A DNA stretch of 64,000 nucleotides. It comes from Lactiplantibacillus daowaiensis. Its GTDB lineage: Bacteria > Bacillota > Bacilli > Lactobacillales > Lactobacillaceae. A model generated the notes under the pieces. The model ran no database searches and was not told the DNA's origin. It saw only the letters and a program-made list of their open reading frames with translations. This document shows, piece by piece, positions 47,014 to 56,828 of the stretch (position 1 is the first letter of the stretch; each line of letters begins with the position of its first letter). The stretch is from contig NZ_BJDJ01000020.1 of assembly GCF_005405085.1 (NCBI RefSeq), positions 1-64,000 on the forward strand. Direction: 5' to 3'. The translations under genes and the position numbers were made by a program.

Positions 47014-47016
47014 ATC

Positions 47017-48369
47017 ATGGCGCGGTTGCGACAATTAAAATTTTTAGATACGCTATCCAAGAAAATGGTAGCGGGATTTGTAGTGTTGATTGTGATTGGC
47101 TCAATACTGTTAAGTTTACCAATGGCAACGGCTCCTGGCCAACGAACAGCATTTATCGATGTGCTGTTCACAGCGGCTTCGGCGACGTGTATCACTGGTC
47201 TGACGGTGGTCAATACAGCGAGTCATTGGTCGACATTTGGCCAGTTAGTTATTTTAGGTTTATCGGAAGTTGGCGCATTAGGCTACATGACGTTTGCGGT
47301 GTTGTTATTTAATATCATGCGCCGCAACATTGGACTATCAACGCAATTAATGGTCAAGGAATCATTGAACCTTGAAAACCTCAGTGATACAAAAAGTGTA
47401 ATGCGTTATGTGGTGGGCCTATCATTAATGTTTCAAGTTGGCGGTTTGCTGCTATTGTCATTTGATTTTGTCCCGCGCTTTGGTTGGCGACACGGGCTGT
47501 ATGTGTCGTTATATCATGCGGTCATGTCATTTTGTAATGCTGGCTTTGATGTTTTTGGCAATAGTTTGATGGGATTTCGGGATGATTCGTATGTGTTGAT
47601 CGTCACGATGGTGTTGATTATTGCGGGTGGTTTAGGCTTTTTAGTCTGGCGTGATTTGTTGTTATTCCACGAACGCCACCGCTTGAGCTTGAACTCCAAA
47701 TTAACCTTAGTAACGACGATTAGCTTGTTTGTGATTGGGTTTATCTTATTCTTAGTGACGGAACGCGATTTACAAAGTTTACCAACTGGCACCTCGTGGT
47801 TTAATCGCACTGTGAATACCTTATTCTTAAGCGTGACGCCACGTACGGCTGGGCTGATTACGATCCCAACCCAGAGTCTACAAGCCGGGAGTTTGTTTTT
47901 AATGATGATTTTAATGTTTGTCGGTGGGACACCAGGATCAACGGCTGGGGGGATCAAAACGACAACGTTTGGAATTTTGATGTTTCAAAGTATTGCGCAA
48001 TTACGCGGTAAGCAAGATGTGGAATTTAGCCATCGCCGTTTTAGCCAAGCCAATATTAGCCGCGCCTTGTTGCTGATTTTCTTAGCCAGTATTGTCATTA
48101 CGGTGGCAACGTTGATTTTGACGCAAACGGAACATATCCCTAAAGAATTCGGATTGGAATACATCGTCTTTGAAGTGTTATCTGCGTTTGGGACGGTTGG
48201 GTTGAGTCTAGGGTTGACGCCACACTTAACCGTTATTGGTAAGTTGATTATTATGTTATTAATGTTTATTGGGCGGGTCGGTATCTTTACGTCGCTATAT
48301 TCCTTATCAAAGCGTCAAGCAAAGGTTAATTTGATTCGCTACCCAGAAGAAAATATTCTAATTGGTTAA
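47017..48369 (+). CDS. ktrB: Potassium uptake protein KtrB (TrkH family)
   Basis: 450 residues with four M1-P-M2 repeats; the pore signatures include SATCITGLTVVN, SFCNAGFDVFG, TPRTAGL and FGTVGLSLGLTP, with the conserved Gly of the filter in each. It forms the K+-translocating dimer of the Na+-dependent KtrAB system. The gated loop in the third repeat is GTPGSTAGGIKTTTF. ATG with a weak AAGGAC site, following the leader ORF. Confidence 0.93.
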   Translation: MARLRQLKFLDTLSKKMVAGFVVLIVIGSILLSLPMATAPGQRTAFIDVLFTAASATCITGLTVVNTASHWSTFGQLVILGLSEVGALGYMTFAVLLFNIMRRNIGLSTQLMVKESLNLENLSDTKSVMRYVVGLSLMFQVGGLLLLSFDFVPRFGWRHGLYVSLYHAVMSFCNAGFDVFGNSLMGFRDDSYVLIVTMVLIIAGGLGFLVWRDLLLFHERHRLSLNSKLTLVTTISLFVIGFILFLVTERDLQSLPTGTSWFNRTVNTLFLSVTPRTAGLITIPTQSLQAGSLFLMMILMFVGGTPGSTAGGIKTTTFGILMFQSIAQLRGKQDVEFSHRRFSQANISRALLLIFLASIVITVATLILTQTEHIPKEFGLEYIVFEVLSAFGTVGLSLGLTPHLTVIGKLIIMLLMFIGRVGIFTSLYSLSKRQAKVNLIRYPEENILIG

Positions 48370-48381
48370 AAGGAGGACAGC

Positions 48382-49044
48382 ATGAAAAAAAGTTTTGCGG
48401 TATTTGGCTTAGGCCGATTTGGGGAAAGTGTGGTACGAACGCTAGTTGCTGCCCATCAAGATGTGTTAGCAGTCGATATTAAAGAAGGCCCCGTCAATGA
48501 ACTCATGGAAGTTGCCACGCAAACTTTAATTGCCGACACGCGTGATGAAGACGTGTTGCGGGAGTTAAATATCGACACATTTGACTATGTGATTATCGGG
48601 ATTGGCAATAACATGGAAGCCAGTATTTTGACGACGATGTTAAGTAAAGAGCAAGGGGCTAAAAAAGTCATTGCAAAGGCTGAAACGAGTGATCAAGGGC
48701 GTGTCCTTGAACGGGTCGGTGCTGACCAGGTCGTCTTTCCAGAGCGTGATATGGGACACAGCATTGTCCGCAAATTATTGTCGAATCATATTTTAAGTTT
48801 TATTGATTTAAGTGAGGAATACACGTTGGCAGCGATTGAAATCACTGATCCAACGTTTGTTGATCAAAACTTAATTGATTTGAACTTACGCCAGCGCTTT
48901 GGGTTGACTGTGATTGCCATCAAGCATGCTGGCAAAATCAATGTTTCACCACAACCAACGGATATGATGGCGTTACACGATGTTTTAACGGTTGTCGGCC
49001 CCATTGAGGGTGTCGAAGCATTAGATGAAGCGCTAAAAAAATAG
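48382..49044 (+). CDS. ktrA: Potassium uptake regulator KtrA (RCK protein)
   Basis: 220 residues. N-terminal RCK domain with FGLGRFGESVV (NAD/ATP-binding GxGxxG) and KVIAKAETSDQGRVLERVGADQVVFPE; C-terminal RCK_C domain that binds c-di-AMP in Bacillus KtrA. It forms an octameric ring that gates KtrB. AAGGAGGA site 12 bases after ktrB. The pair is closed by a terminator. Confidence 0.94.
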   Translation: MKKSFAVFGLGRFGESVVRTLVAAHQDVLAVDIKEGPVNELMEVATQTLIADTRDEDVLRELNIDTFDYVIIGIGNNMEASILTTMLSKEQGAKKVIAKAETSDQGRVLERVGADQVVFPERDMGHSIVRKLLSNHILSFIDLSEEYTLAAIEITDPTFVDQNLIDLNLRQRFGLTVIAIKHAGKINVSPQPTDMMALHDVLTVVGPIEGVEALDEALKK

Positions 49045-49057
49045 GACCTTAACAAGA

Positions 49058-49084
49058 GCGTTGCTGCAGAGTAACGCTTTTTTG
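49058..49084 (+). terminator. Terminator after ktrA
   Basis: AGCGTT and AACGCT pair around GCTGCAGAGT, then six T. Confidence 0.8.
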
Positions 49085-49277
49085 TTGCCCAAGATTGTTG
49101 GTATGCAAAGCTTCCTAATAAAAATTTTGAATGGTTAGTTTTTGTACAACCATGGTAAGCTGTGGCTGGTGTCAGAGAGAGGGATGGTGGTCAAACGACT
49201 ACAAAACAGCAAATATTAATCAAAAAAGGATGGTTATGGATAACATCTAGTAGCGCATAAGAATGGAGGAGAACGAC

Positions 49278-50024
49278 ATGCGTGCAACTAAATTAATGAG
49301 CGGTCTTAGCAGTGGCGTTGCCTTAGCAGTTTTGGCGTTAACACCATTATTTGCCAGTGCGGCAACGACCACGACAACAGGCCCGGGGACGTCTTCAAGT
49401 AATTTAACGACGGTTTCAGATGGTTATGCGGCGACAAGCACGGGGAATGCAGAAGCACAGACAAATGCTGAATTTACGGTTTCCCCAGGGTCATTGACGC
49501 TTAATCAGGTGCCTAATATCGCTTTAGGTAGTGTTAGTGTAAAAAGTATCGCGACTGGTAGTCCAAACTTACCACTAGTGGCAGGTAATACCACGGGTGG
49601 TGCTGGCTATGATGGCAATGGTAATAGTGATGTTAATGTGACCGATTATCGTGGTGACCATGCTGGTTGGACGTTGACAGTTGGGATGGGACCCTTTACA
49701 TCGGGTACCGCAACTGTTTCAAGTGCTTCATTGGCGCTTGATGTTTCAAAAGGGGCAACGGATAATACGTCGACAAGTGCCCCAATGACATTGAATCTAA
49801 CACAAGGGACGACAACGAGTGGGTGGATCAGCAGTCCGCAAACGGTTTGGAATGCTGATGCCAATACCGGTGAAGGTAGCAATACCGCGACGGCTGAGCC
49901 TACTAGTTCGTTGACCCTTGGTAAGCAACCGACGATTACGGCCGGGACTTATGATGCAACGCTTTATTGGGCCTTACAAAATGCCCCAGCGGCCGCACCG
50001 GCAAGTTCAACCACGACGCCTTAG
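49278..50024 (+). CDS. WxL domain surface protein
   Basis: 248 residues. Signal peptide MRATKLMSGLSSGVALAVLA... with predicted cleavage after ASA (about 28), a Thr/Ser-rich region, and a C-terminal WxL domain: GWTLTVGM supplies the first WxL and ATLYWAL the terminal YxxxxWxL block. WxL domains bind peptidoglycan non-covalently and assemble with DUF916/DUF3324 partners, encoded next door. ATG 49278 follows GGAGGAGAACG. Confidence 0.9.
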   Translation: MRATKLMSGLSSGVALAVLALTPLFASAATTTTTGPGTSSSNLTTVSDGYAATSTGNAEAQTNAEFTVSPGSLTLNQVPNIALGSVSVKSIATGSPNLPLVAGNTTGGAGYDGNGNSDVNVTDYRGDHAGWTLTVGMGPFTSGTATVSSASLALDVSKGATDNTSTSAPMTLNLTQGTTTSGWISSPQTVWNADANTGEGSNTATAEPTSSLTLGKQPTITAGTYDATLYWALQNAPAAAPASSTTTP

Positions 50025-50074
50025 TTTTTTTGAGTTGATTAAGTTGATGATTTGAGGATCAAGGGGGGCTGACA

Positions 50075-51106
50075 ATGCATATTAAACGTTGGTTAGCGTT
50101 TAGTTTAATTGGATTATTATTTGGTTTATTGATTGGTCGTCCACCACTATTACAGGCAGCGACTAAGCCAACTAATTTCGTTGCCACGCCATTCCTACCG
50201 AAAAATCAATTGAGCAAAAAAGCGGGTTACTTTGATTTAAAAGTGACTCCTGGACAAACACAAGTCTTAAAATTAGCCGTGACTAATCCCGGGGATACGG
50301 CGCGAACTTTAGAAGTGATCCCAGTTAATGCGACGACTTCTGATGCAGGTAGTGTGGTCTATATTCCATCGACACGGCGTGATCCTTCAGCACAGACAAC
50401 CTTTACGGCATTAACGTCGGGGGCGATGACAATCAAATTGGCACCGCATCAAGGCAAGACTGTCACGTTTAGAACTAAAATTCCAGCGGGCGGCTTTCGC
50501 GGTCAAGTGTTAGGTGGGTTATTCGTGACCGATCCCAAAGCCACAGTGCCAAAGCCAAAAAGCAAGAAACAAAACTTTCGGTTACAAAATCGCTATGCCG
50601 AAGTGACCGCGGTTTCATTAACTTGTCAGCCAAAAAAGGCAATTCCAATTACCTTGAAATTAGCAGCGGTTAAAGTGGGCTTGCAGAATAATACACCAAT
50701 GGTATTCGCAAAAATTCGGAATCTGGCGCCAGTTTTATTTGGACAGTTACAAATTCAAGCCCAAGTTCGGCAAAAATCAACGGGTCGTGTGATCACCACG
50801 CAACACCTTAAGCAAGGATCGATGGCACCTAATAGTTGGTTTAATTATGGGGTCAAGCTAGGGTCAAAAGACTTAGCGGCTGGCACTTACAGTCTTGATT
50901 TACACTTAACGAGTGGTACTCGGCATTGGCATTTTAAACAGAACTTTGTTTTATCAGCTAAGCGCACACGAGAGCACAATACCACCGTCAAAGCGGTTAA
51001 GCAGCCTGTGAACTGGTGGTTATGGTTGATTTTAGCCTTGACCTTGTTGAGCCTATTGCTGGTTGGAACATACTGGCTAGGCAAACAACGGTCAAAGAAA
51101 TCATAA
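50075..51106 (+). CDS. DUF916/DUF3324 (WxL-interacting) membrane protein
   Basis: 343 residues. Signal sequence (cleavage near LQA), a WxLIP peptidoglycan-binding domain (DUF916; NQLSKKAGYFDLKVTPGQTQ through FRTKIPAGGFRGQVLGGLFV), a WxLIP host-binding-type domain (DUF3324; QNRYAEVTAVSL through HFKQNFVL), and a C-terminal membrane helix (WWLWLILALTLLSLLLVGTYW) with a basic tail. It anchors WxL proteins at the wall. GGGGGG site. Middle gene of the WxL cluster. Confidence 0.9.
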   Translation: MHIKRWLAFSLIGLLFGLLIGRPPLLQAATKPTNFVATPFLPKNQLSKKAGYFDLKVTPGQTQVLKLAVTNPGDTARTLEVIPVNATTSDAGSVVYIPSTRRDPSAQTTFTALTSGAMTIKLAPHQGKTVTFRTKIPAGGFRGQVLGGLFVTDPKATVPKPKSKKQNFRLQNRYAEVTAVSLTCQPKKAIPITLKLAAVKVGLQNNTPMVFAKIRNLAPVLFGQLQIQAQVRQKSTGRVITTQHLKQGSMAPNSWFNYGVKLGSKDLAAGTYSLDLHLTSGTRHWHFKQNFVLSAKRTREHNTTVKAVKQPVNWWLWLILALTLLSLLLVGTYWLGKQRSKKS

Positions 51107-51124
51107 CCATGGAGGTGAGTGGGC

Positions 51125-52588
51125 ATGCAACGACGACGGTGGTTGAATGTACTGCTGATCAGCTGGTTGTGGGGGCTGTTTGGATTGACATTACTTGGTC
51201 AAGCAGCCAGTGCTACAACGGCGCCACAGCCTGCTAGTGCTGCACCGAGTTCAGTACTCGGACTGAACTTATCAGGTGGCTTCACCCAGCAACCAATTGA
51301 CTCCAATCAAATTGCTGGTCAATCAGTGACTTTAGTGGCGACCGGGACCCGCAGTGCTTTAGAAGCGGTGACCAATCCACTTGGGAGCCGGAAGTATGTC
51401 TGGTGGGAATCAACGGATGGTGGGCAAACCTATCAACAAGTCGGGACGAATAGTTCGAGCTATCAGTTTACGGCACCAACGGTTACGAGTGCTACGACCC
51501 TCATGTTTCAAGTGCAGTATAAGTTTAGTGGCCTTGGTAGCTTTAGTGATTATTGGTCACGGGTGGCCCAAGTAACAGTAGAACCAAGTCGGGTGGCAGC
51601 GACTGGCCTTAAGGTTAGTGCGGACGCCACTAGTTTAAATAATGGTGAGAGTACGATGGTCCACGCGAGCTTAACGCCGGCTAATGCAACCGATACAGTA
51701 ACTTGGAAAAGTAGTGACGATGCCTTAGCGACCGTTGATGATTATGGTAATGTTACTGCGACCGCCGCCGCAACTAGTACGAGTGGTACGGCGGATGACC
51801 ATGGTGTTGTAACGATTACCGGGACGGTTAACGGCTATAGCGACCATGTGGATATCACCATTGGGGCGTTGCAAAATGTCACGGTTGTCGAAGGAACTGC
51901 CGCCACGTTTACGTTGGCGAACTTACCAAGTGGAATGACAGTCAGCAACTGGTATCGCGTCAAGAACGGTCAGAGTACTGCTTTAAATAGTACGGCAACT
52001 AGTTATACCATTGCTAAGCCAACTAATGCCGATGATGATGGGACCGCCTATTATGCTGCGTTGAACTATACCGTTAATGGCAAAGTACAAACGGTGACAA
52101 CCGATGCTGCGTTATTGACAGTTACGAAAGGTGGCAATTTAACGTTGACCGCGGTGCCTAATCTTGACTTTGGAACCGTGGGCTTCGCGCAACTTGCCCA
52201 TGGGACACAGTTGACTATTGATACTAGTAGCCAGGCAACTGGGACTGCTGCCGACGGTAATGCTGATGGTAAATTAGCCGTTAGCGACCAGCGTACGGTT
52301 GGCAATGCCTGGACATTATCGGCAAGTCTAGCGCCATTTGGGACTAGTGATAATGGTGGTAGCAGTTTAAGTACCCCACAATTGGCGTTGATTGACACGA
52401 GTGCCGGCTTGAATCAGGAAATTTCAGCAAATAATAGTTCGACGACGATCGCCACACAAAGTGGTTATCATAGTCAGACATACGATGTAACGGCTAGTCA
52501 ATTAACCTTGGCTGCTAGCCCATTAGCTAGTGCTGGGGACTATCATAGTATCATCACCTGGACTTTAGGGGTGGTACCAAGTAATTAG
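51125..52588 (+). CDS. WxL domain protein with Ig-like and Big2-like domains
   Basis: 487 residues. Signal peptide with cleavage near ASA; an Ig-like module (about residues 40-150); a Big2-like module (ATGLKVSADATSLNNGES...HVDITIG); a second Ig-like module; then the WxL domain (RTVGNAWTLSASLAP and YHSIITWTLG). The repeated beta-sandwich modules suggest an adhesin or a spacer. ATG 51125 has GGAGGTG six bases upstream; GTG 51119 would sit on it. Last gene of the cluster. Confidence 0.9.
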   Translation: MQRRRWLNVLLISWLWGLFGLTLLGQAASATTAPQPASAAPSSVLGLNLSGGFTQQPIDSNQIAGQSVTLVATGTRSALEAVTNPLGSRKYVWWESTDGGQTYQQVGTNSSSYQFTAPTVTSATTLMFQVQYKFSGLGSFSDYWSRVAQVTVEPSRVAATGLKVSADATSLNNGESTMVHASLTPANATDTVTWKSSDDALATVDDYGNVTATAAATSTSGTADDHGVVTITGTVNGYSDHVDITIGALQNVTVVEGTAATFTLANLPSGMTVSNWYRVKNGQSTALNSTATSYTIAKPTNADDDGTAYYAALNYTVNGKVQTVTTDAALLTVTKGGNLTLTAVPNLDFGTVGFAQLAHGTQLTIDTSSQATGTAADGNADGKLAVSDQRTVGNAWTLSASLAPFGTSDNGGSSLSTPQLALIDTSAGLNQEISANNSSTTIATQSGYHSQTYDVTASQLTLAASPLASAGDYHSIITWTLGVVPSN

Positions 52589-52604
52589 GGCCGTAATCAT
52601 CAGG

Positions 52605-52642
52605 CACCTTAGTGTAGTTTAACTAGACTAAGGTGTTTTTTT
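52605..52642 (+). terminator. Terminator after the WxL cluster
   Basis: CACCTTAGT pairs with ACTAAGGTG, then seven T. Confidence 0.92.
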
Positions 52643-52709
52643 ATCGTCACAAGTTAGATTTAGTCACTTAGTTAACATAATTTTATTTTTGCTAAGTTAA
52701 GACCACTTT

Positions 52710-52738
52710 TTGAAAACTAGTGCGAAAACTGGCATAAT
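52710..52738 (+). promoter_or_regulatory. Promoter of the phosphatase-TPR-recD2 unit
   Basis: TTGAAA (52710-52715), 17 bases, CATAAT (52733-52738). Confidence 0.75.
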
Positions 52739-52787
52739 AGATAGTACTATTATGGGTCGATACCGGCCAAGATGAGGAAGTAATCTT

Positions 52788-53453
52788 TTGACAAAATTGT
52801 TATTTGTACGCCATGGCAAAACGGAATGGAACTTGGAAGGCCGTTATCAAGGCTCACAGGGTGATTCACCATTATTGCCAGCTAGTTATGATGAAATTCA
52901 TCAATTAGCAGCGGCCTTACAAGACATTCATTTTAAGCATATTTATGCTAGCCCATTAAAGCGGGCCCGCGATACGGCAATGACATTGAAACAGGATCTG
53001 ACCCAACCAGAGTTACCGATAACGATTTTAAGTCGCTTACGTGAATTTAATTTGGGTAAGATGGAAGGCATGAAGTTTACAGCAGTCGAAGCGCAATATC
53101 CGGCTGAATTTGATGCCTTTCGCAATCATCCTGACCAATATGACCCAACTGCGATCAATGGTGAAAGCTTCCAACAACTAGTCAAACGGATGACGCCAGC
53201 GATTAAACAAATTGTTGCTGCTAATCCACGTCGCGATGATAATGTCTTGATTGTGAGCCATGGGGCCGCATTGAATGCATTAGTAAACACGTTGTTAGGG
53301 GCTTCGTTGGCCACACTGCGTGACCGTGGCGGCCTATCTAATACAAGTACGACTATTTTAGAAACTAAGGATCGTGGCAAGTCATTTAAACTCTTATTGT
53401 GGAACGATACCTCGTATCTTTCACGACACCCTGATCCAACTGATACGATTTAG
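52788..53453 (+). CDS. Histidine phosphatase family protein
   Basis: 221 residues with the RHG motif R8-H9-G10 (FVRHGKTEWN), EFNLGKMEG and the second His in VSHGAALNAL. The branch is the phosphoglycerate-mutase-like/broad phosphatase group, not the dPGM glycolytic enzyme. TTG start with GAGGAAG seven bases upstream. It heads a three-gene unit with the TPR gene and recD2. Confidence 0.85.
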   Translation: MTKLLFVRHGKTEWNLEGRYQGSQGDSPLLPASYDEIHQLAAALQDIHFKHIYASPLKRARDTAMTLKQDLTQPELPITILSRLREFNLGKMEGMKFTAVEAQYPAEFDAFRNHPDQYDPTAINGESFQQLVKRMTPAIKQIVAANPRRDDNVLIVSHGAALNALVNTLLGASLATLRDRGGLSNTSTTILETKDRGKSFKLLLWNDTSYLSRHPDPTDTI

Positions 53454-53464
53454 GAGGTAATTCT

Positions 53465-54154
53465 GTGACCGAAAAAGCAACGAATCAACGGCCAACGAAG
53501 GCCGAACAACAAGCGCTAGTTCATCAACTGGTCACTAAAATTGATCAGCAACCGACGAACTATCATGCTTACTATGATTTAGCAGTATTGTTAACCGCTG
53601 GGCAAGATTTTGAGCAAGCTGAAGAATTATTAATGAAAGCTTTGGGCCAATTTGAAGCTAACCCTGCCGCTAAAGATTTACTGGCTTATGGCTTAGGCAA
53701 TGTTTATTACCAAGCTGAAGCATATGATAAGGCGCTGCCTTATTATCAACAAATTACCGATGCTAAGTTACAAACCGATGCCTACTTGATGATTGCCCAA
53801 GCACTGATGGCTAAAAAAGATTATCAGCATGCATTGGTCTGGGCAATTACAGCCCAAGAAAAGCGGCCACAAACAGCCGACACTAATTTGTTGGTCGCAG
53901 ATATTTTACTTGCATTAGGCAATAACCAGCAAGCATACGATTTTTATCAAAAGGCCATTCAGATAGATCCAACGTTAGGTAAGGCTTATTTTAATGCTGG
54001 CTTGACCGCAATGGTGTTAGGTAAACCATATGCGGATTTGTTTGCGCAAGCACAGAAGTTCGATGCGGCCTATTTTAAGACCCATCAACAACAATTAAGT
54101 GATATTGAAAAGATGTTGGCGGCACAAACTGATGACCAGTCATCGCCGTCGTAA
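53465..54154 (+). CDS. Tetratricopeptide repeat protein
   Basis: 229 residues. At least four TPR-like helical pairs, e.g. YYDLAVLLTAGQDFEQAEELLMKAL, YGLGNVYYQAEAYDKALPYYQQI, AQALMAKKDYQHALVWAITA and ADILLALGNNQQAYDFYQKAI. Soluble; TPRs serve protein-protein contact. The gene precedes recD2 in lactobacilli and other Firmicutes, but no shared role is established. GTG start after AGGAGG. Confidence 0.9.
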   Translation: MTEKATNQRPTKAEQQALVHQLVTKIDQQPTNYHAYYDLAVLLTAGQDFEQAEELLMKALGQFEANPAAKDLLAYGLGNVYYQAEAYDKALPYYQQITDAKLQTDAYLMIAQALMAKKDYQHALVWAITAQEKRPQTADTNLLVADILLALGNNQQAYDFYQKAIQIDPTLGKAYFNAGLTAMVLGKPYADLFAQAQKFDAAYFKTHQQQLSDIEKMLAAQTDDQSSPS

Positions 54155-54173
54155 AATCTAAGGAGGTGCGCAC

Positions 54174-56723
54174 GTGGCGGAACCTAATCCAAGTTTATTG
54201 CCGGATGATTTTAATGGTCAAACGGTGACCCATTACATTGTCGGTAAAGTGGCGGCCGTCTTTTTTAGTAGCGCCGATAGTTTTTACAAAGTTTTATTAG
54301 TCAAAGTTACCGAACAAAACATTGACTGGACCGAAGATGAGATGGTTGTTACCGGGAGTTTTGCGGATATTCAAGAAGAAGCGACCTATCGATTTACCGG
54401 TAAGACAGTGCGCCATCCTAAGTACGGGACCCAATTTCAGGCCGATAATTATCAAAATGAAACCCCAACTTCGCGGAGTGGCCTAATTGCTTACTTAGCG
54501 GGCGACGATTTTCCAGGGCTAGGTAAACGTACAGCCGAACGAATCGTGGATACGCTCGGGAGTCAAGCCATTGACAAGATCCTAGCTGATCCGCAAGTGC
54601 TGCAACCAATCGGGTTACGCGCTAGTGTCAAGCAAACGTTGTTAGACACGTTGCGTGTTAATAATGGTTTGGAACAAACCATTATTGGGTTAAATGCGTA
54701 TGGTTTTGGGAGTCGGTTAGCGGCTGCGATTTATGCCAAGTATCAAGGTGATACGTTGACGGTTATTGAAGAGAATCCGTACAAACTGGTTGAAGATATC
54801 AAGGGCGTCGGGTTTAAAAAAGCCGATCAGATTGCAGCCCAACTAAATATTGATCCCCAAGCAGATAGTCGTTTGCGGGCTGGGTTGTTAACTGAAATCA
54901 ATGAACTTTGTGCGCAAAATGGTGATACGTACACGACTGCTAAGCCACTATTGAATACAACATTGCAACTGTTGGAAAATTCACGCAATGTCGCCGTTGA
55001 CCCCCAGAAGTTAGCGGATCAATTGGTGGCATTAGCCAAAGATAATTTGATTGTCGGCGATGAGAACCGGATTTATTTACGCGCCCTTTATGAGGCTGAA
55101 TGGGGGATTGCTGAGCACTTAAAGCGGCTGCATGATGCGGATAGCGATGATTTAGCTGAAAAAAAGGTTGATCGGGCGATTGAACATGTAGCGAAGGCCA
55201 GTAATCTAACTTATGATGCGTCACAGACCCAAGCATTGAAATCTGCGATCACGTCACATTTATTCTTGCTGACTGGTGGACCTGGGACTGGGAAAACCAC
55301 GATCATTCGCGGATTGGTGGCATTATTTGCAGAACTACATGATGTGTCATTAGATATTAATCAATATCAAGATAAAACCTTTCCTATCTTATTGGCCGCA
55401 CCGACTGGTCGGGCAGCGAAACGGATGTCCGAAACGACCGGGTTACCTGCCAGTACGATTCATCGCTTACTAGGATTAACCGGGCGTGAAGATGGTCCTG
55501 AAATGCCCACTAAGGATTTAGATGGCGGTATTTTGATTATTGATGAAATGTCGATGGTCGATACAAGCTTATTTCAATTATTGCTGCAAGCGGTGCCTAG
55601 CCATATGCAAGTGATTTTAGTTGGTGATAAAGACCAGCTACCATCAGTAGGTGCTGGTCAAGTCTTTCATGATTTATTGGCAAGTCCATGGTTACCGCAA
55701 ATTGAGCTCAATACGATTTATCGTCAAGATGATGACTCAAGTATTATCCCGTTAGCCCATGCGATTAAAGATGGCCGCTTACCAGCTGATTTTACGGTTA
55801 ATCAAAAGGACCGCTCATTTATTGCTTGTAATGCGTATCAGGTCAATCATTTAATTGAACAAATCGTCGCGAAAGCCCAAAAACGGGGCTTTACGTCCGA
55901 TGACGTGCAAATTTTAGCGCCGATGTATCGTGGTGCTGCTGGGATTGATCAATTGAATATCACGGTACAAAATATTTTTAATCCGGTTAAGTCAGCACGT
56001 CAAAAGCAATTGACTTATAATGGTCAAACCTTCCGGGTCGGTGATAAAGTCTTACATTTAGTCAACTCACCAGAAGACAATGTGTTTAACGGTGACATCG
56101 GGAAAATTGTTGGTATCGATTTAGCAAAGGACCCGCATAATAAGAGCAAAAAAGATCAGATTACGATTGCCTTTGATCAAAATGAAGTGACTTATCAACG
56201 GAGTGATTGGAACCGATTGACGCTCGCTTATAGTATGTCGATTCATAAGTCGCAAGGGAGCCAATTTAAAATGGTTATCTTGCCGATGGTGCCACAGTTT
56301 TCACGAATGCTACAGCGTAACTTGTTGTATACTGCTGTGACCCGGGCCGAACAAATGTTGATCTTATTAGGTGATGTGCAGTCGTTTGAACGTAGTGTGA
56401 CCAATGAATCGGTCAATCGACTCACGACCTTGACCCAACGGTTACAACAAGTCTTTGGCGAGGCGCAAACCACACCAGCGTCGACTGAAACTGAAACGCA
56501 CACTCAGCCAGTGACTAGCAGCGGCGCAGTACCAACATCAGTTGCTAGTGCTGACGCATCACCGGTAGTACCAACTAATGCGCAACCGGCTGCACCAGTA
56601 TCAACTGCAAAAGCGCCGGTTGATTATCGGCTAACCCCAACGTTAGTTCAAACGGGGGGGATTGATCCGATGATCGGCATGCAAGGGATAAAACCCGCTG
56701 ATTTCATGCCACAATTATCATAG
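54174..56723 (+). CDS. recD2: ATP-dependent helicase RecD2
   Basis: 849 residues. N-terminal OB/HhH region with the helix-hairpin-helix PGLGKRTAERIV and a second one (IKGVGFKKADQI), SF1B motor with Walker A GGPGTGKT and DEMSMVDT, VGDKDQLPSVGAG, and late motif AYSMSIHKSQGSQF. Unwinds 5' to 3' and acts in repair and replication restart without RecBC. A Thr/Ala/Pro-rich tail of about 90 residues follows the motor. GTG start, AAGGAGG. Confidence 0.94.
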   Translation: MAEPNPSLLPDDFNGQTVTHYIVGKVAAVFFSSADSFYKVLLVKVTEQNIDWTEDEMVVTGSFADIQEEATYRFTGKTVRHPKYGTQFQADNYQNETPTSRSGLIAYLAGDDFPGLGKRTAERIVDTLGSQAIDKILADPQVLQPIGLRASVKQTLLDTLRVNNGLEQTIIGLNAYGFGSRLAAAIYAKYQGDTLTVIEENPYKLVEDIKGVGFKKADQIAAQLNIDPQADSRLRAGLLTEINELCAQNGDTYTTAKPLLNTTLQLLENSRNVAVDPQKLADQLVALAKDNLIVGDENRIYLRALYEAEWGIAEHLKRLHDADSDDLAEKKVDRAIEHVAKASNLTYDASQTQALKSAITSHLFLLTGGPGTGKTTIIRGLVALFAELHDVSLDINQYQDKTFPILLAAPTGRAAKRMSETTGLPASTIHRLLGLTGREDGPEMPTKDLDGGILIIDEMSMVDTSLFQLLLQAVPSHMQVILVGDKDQLPSVGAGQVFHDLLASPWLPQIELNTIYRQDDDSSIIPLAHAIKDGRLPADFTVNQKDRSFIACNAYQVNHLIEQIVAKAQKRGFTSDDVQILAPMYRGAAGIDQLNITVQNIFNPVKSARQKQLTYNGQTFRVGDKVLHLVNSPEDNVFNGDIGKIVGIDLAKDPHNKSKKDQITIAFDQNEVTYQRSDWNRLTLAYSMSIHKSQGSQFKMVILPMVPQFSRMLQRNLLYTAVTRAEQMLILLGDVQSFERSVTNESVNRLTTLTQRLQQVFGEAQTTPASTETETHTQPVTSSGAVPTSVASADASPVVPTNAQPAAPVSTAKAPVDYRLTPTLVQTGGIDPMIGMQGIKPADFMPQLS

Positions 56724-56828
56724 TTAGAACTAGATGTATAATGCAAAAATCAGTTGATATCAGCTTTTATTAATTGCTAAATGTTAATCAGAAAATTATG
56801 TGGCTTTAACTGCTTTTTACGTAGGGTT

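Noticed and set aside
46858-47016. c-di-AMP (ydaO-type) riboswitch before ktrB
   Set aside because: ktr genes often have one, but the conserved core blocks are not visible and the leader is too short.
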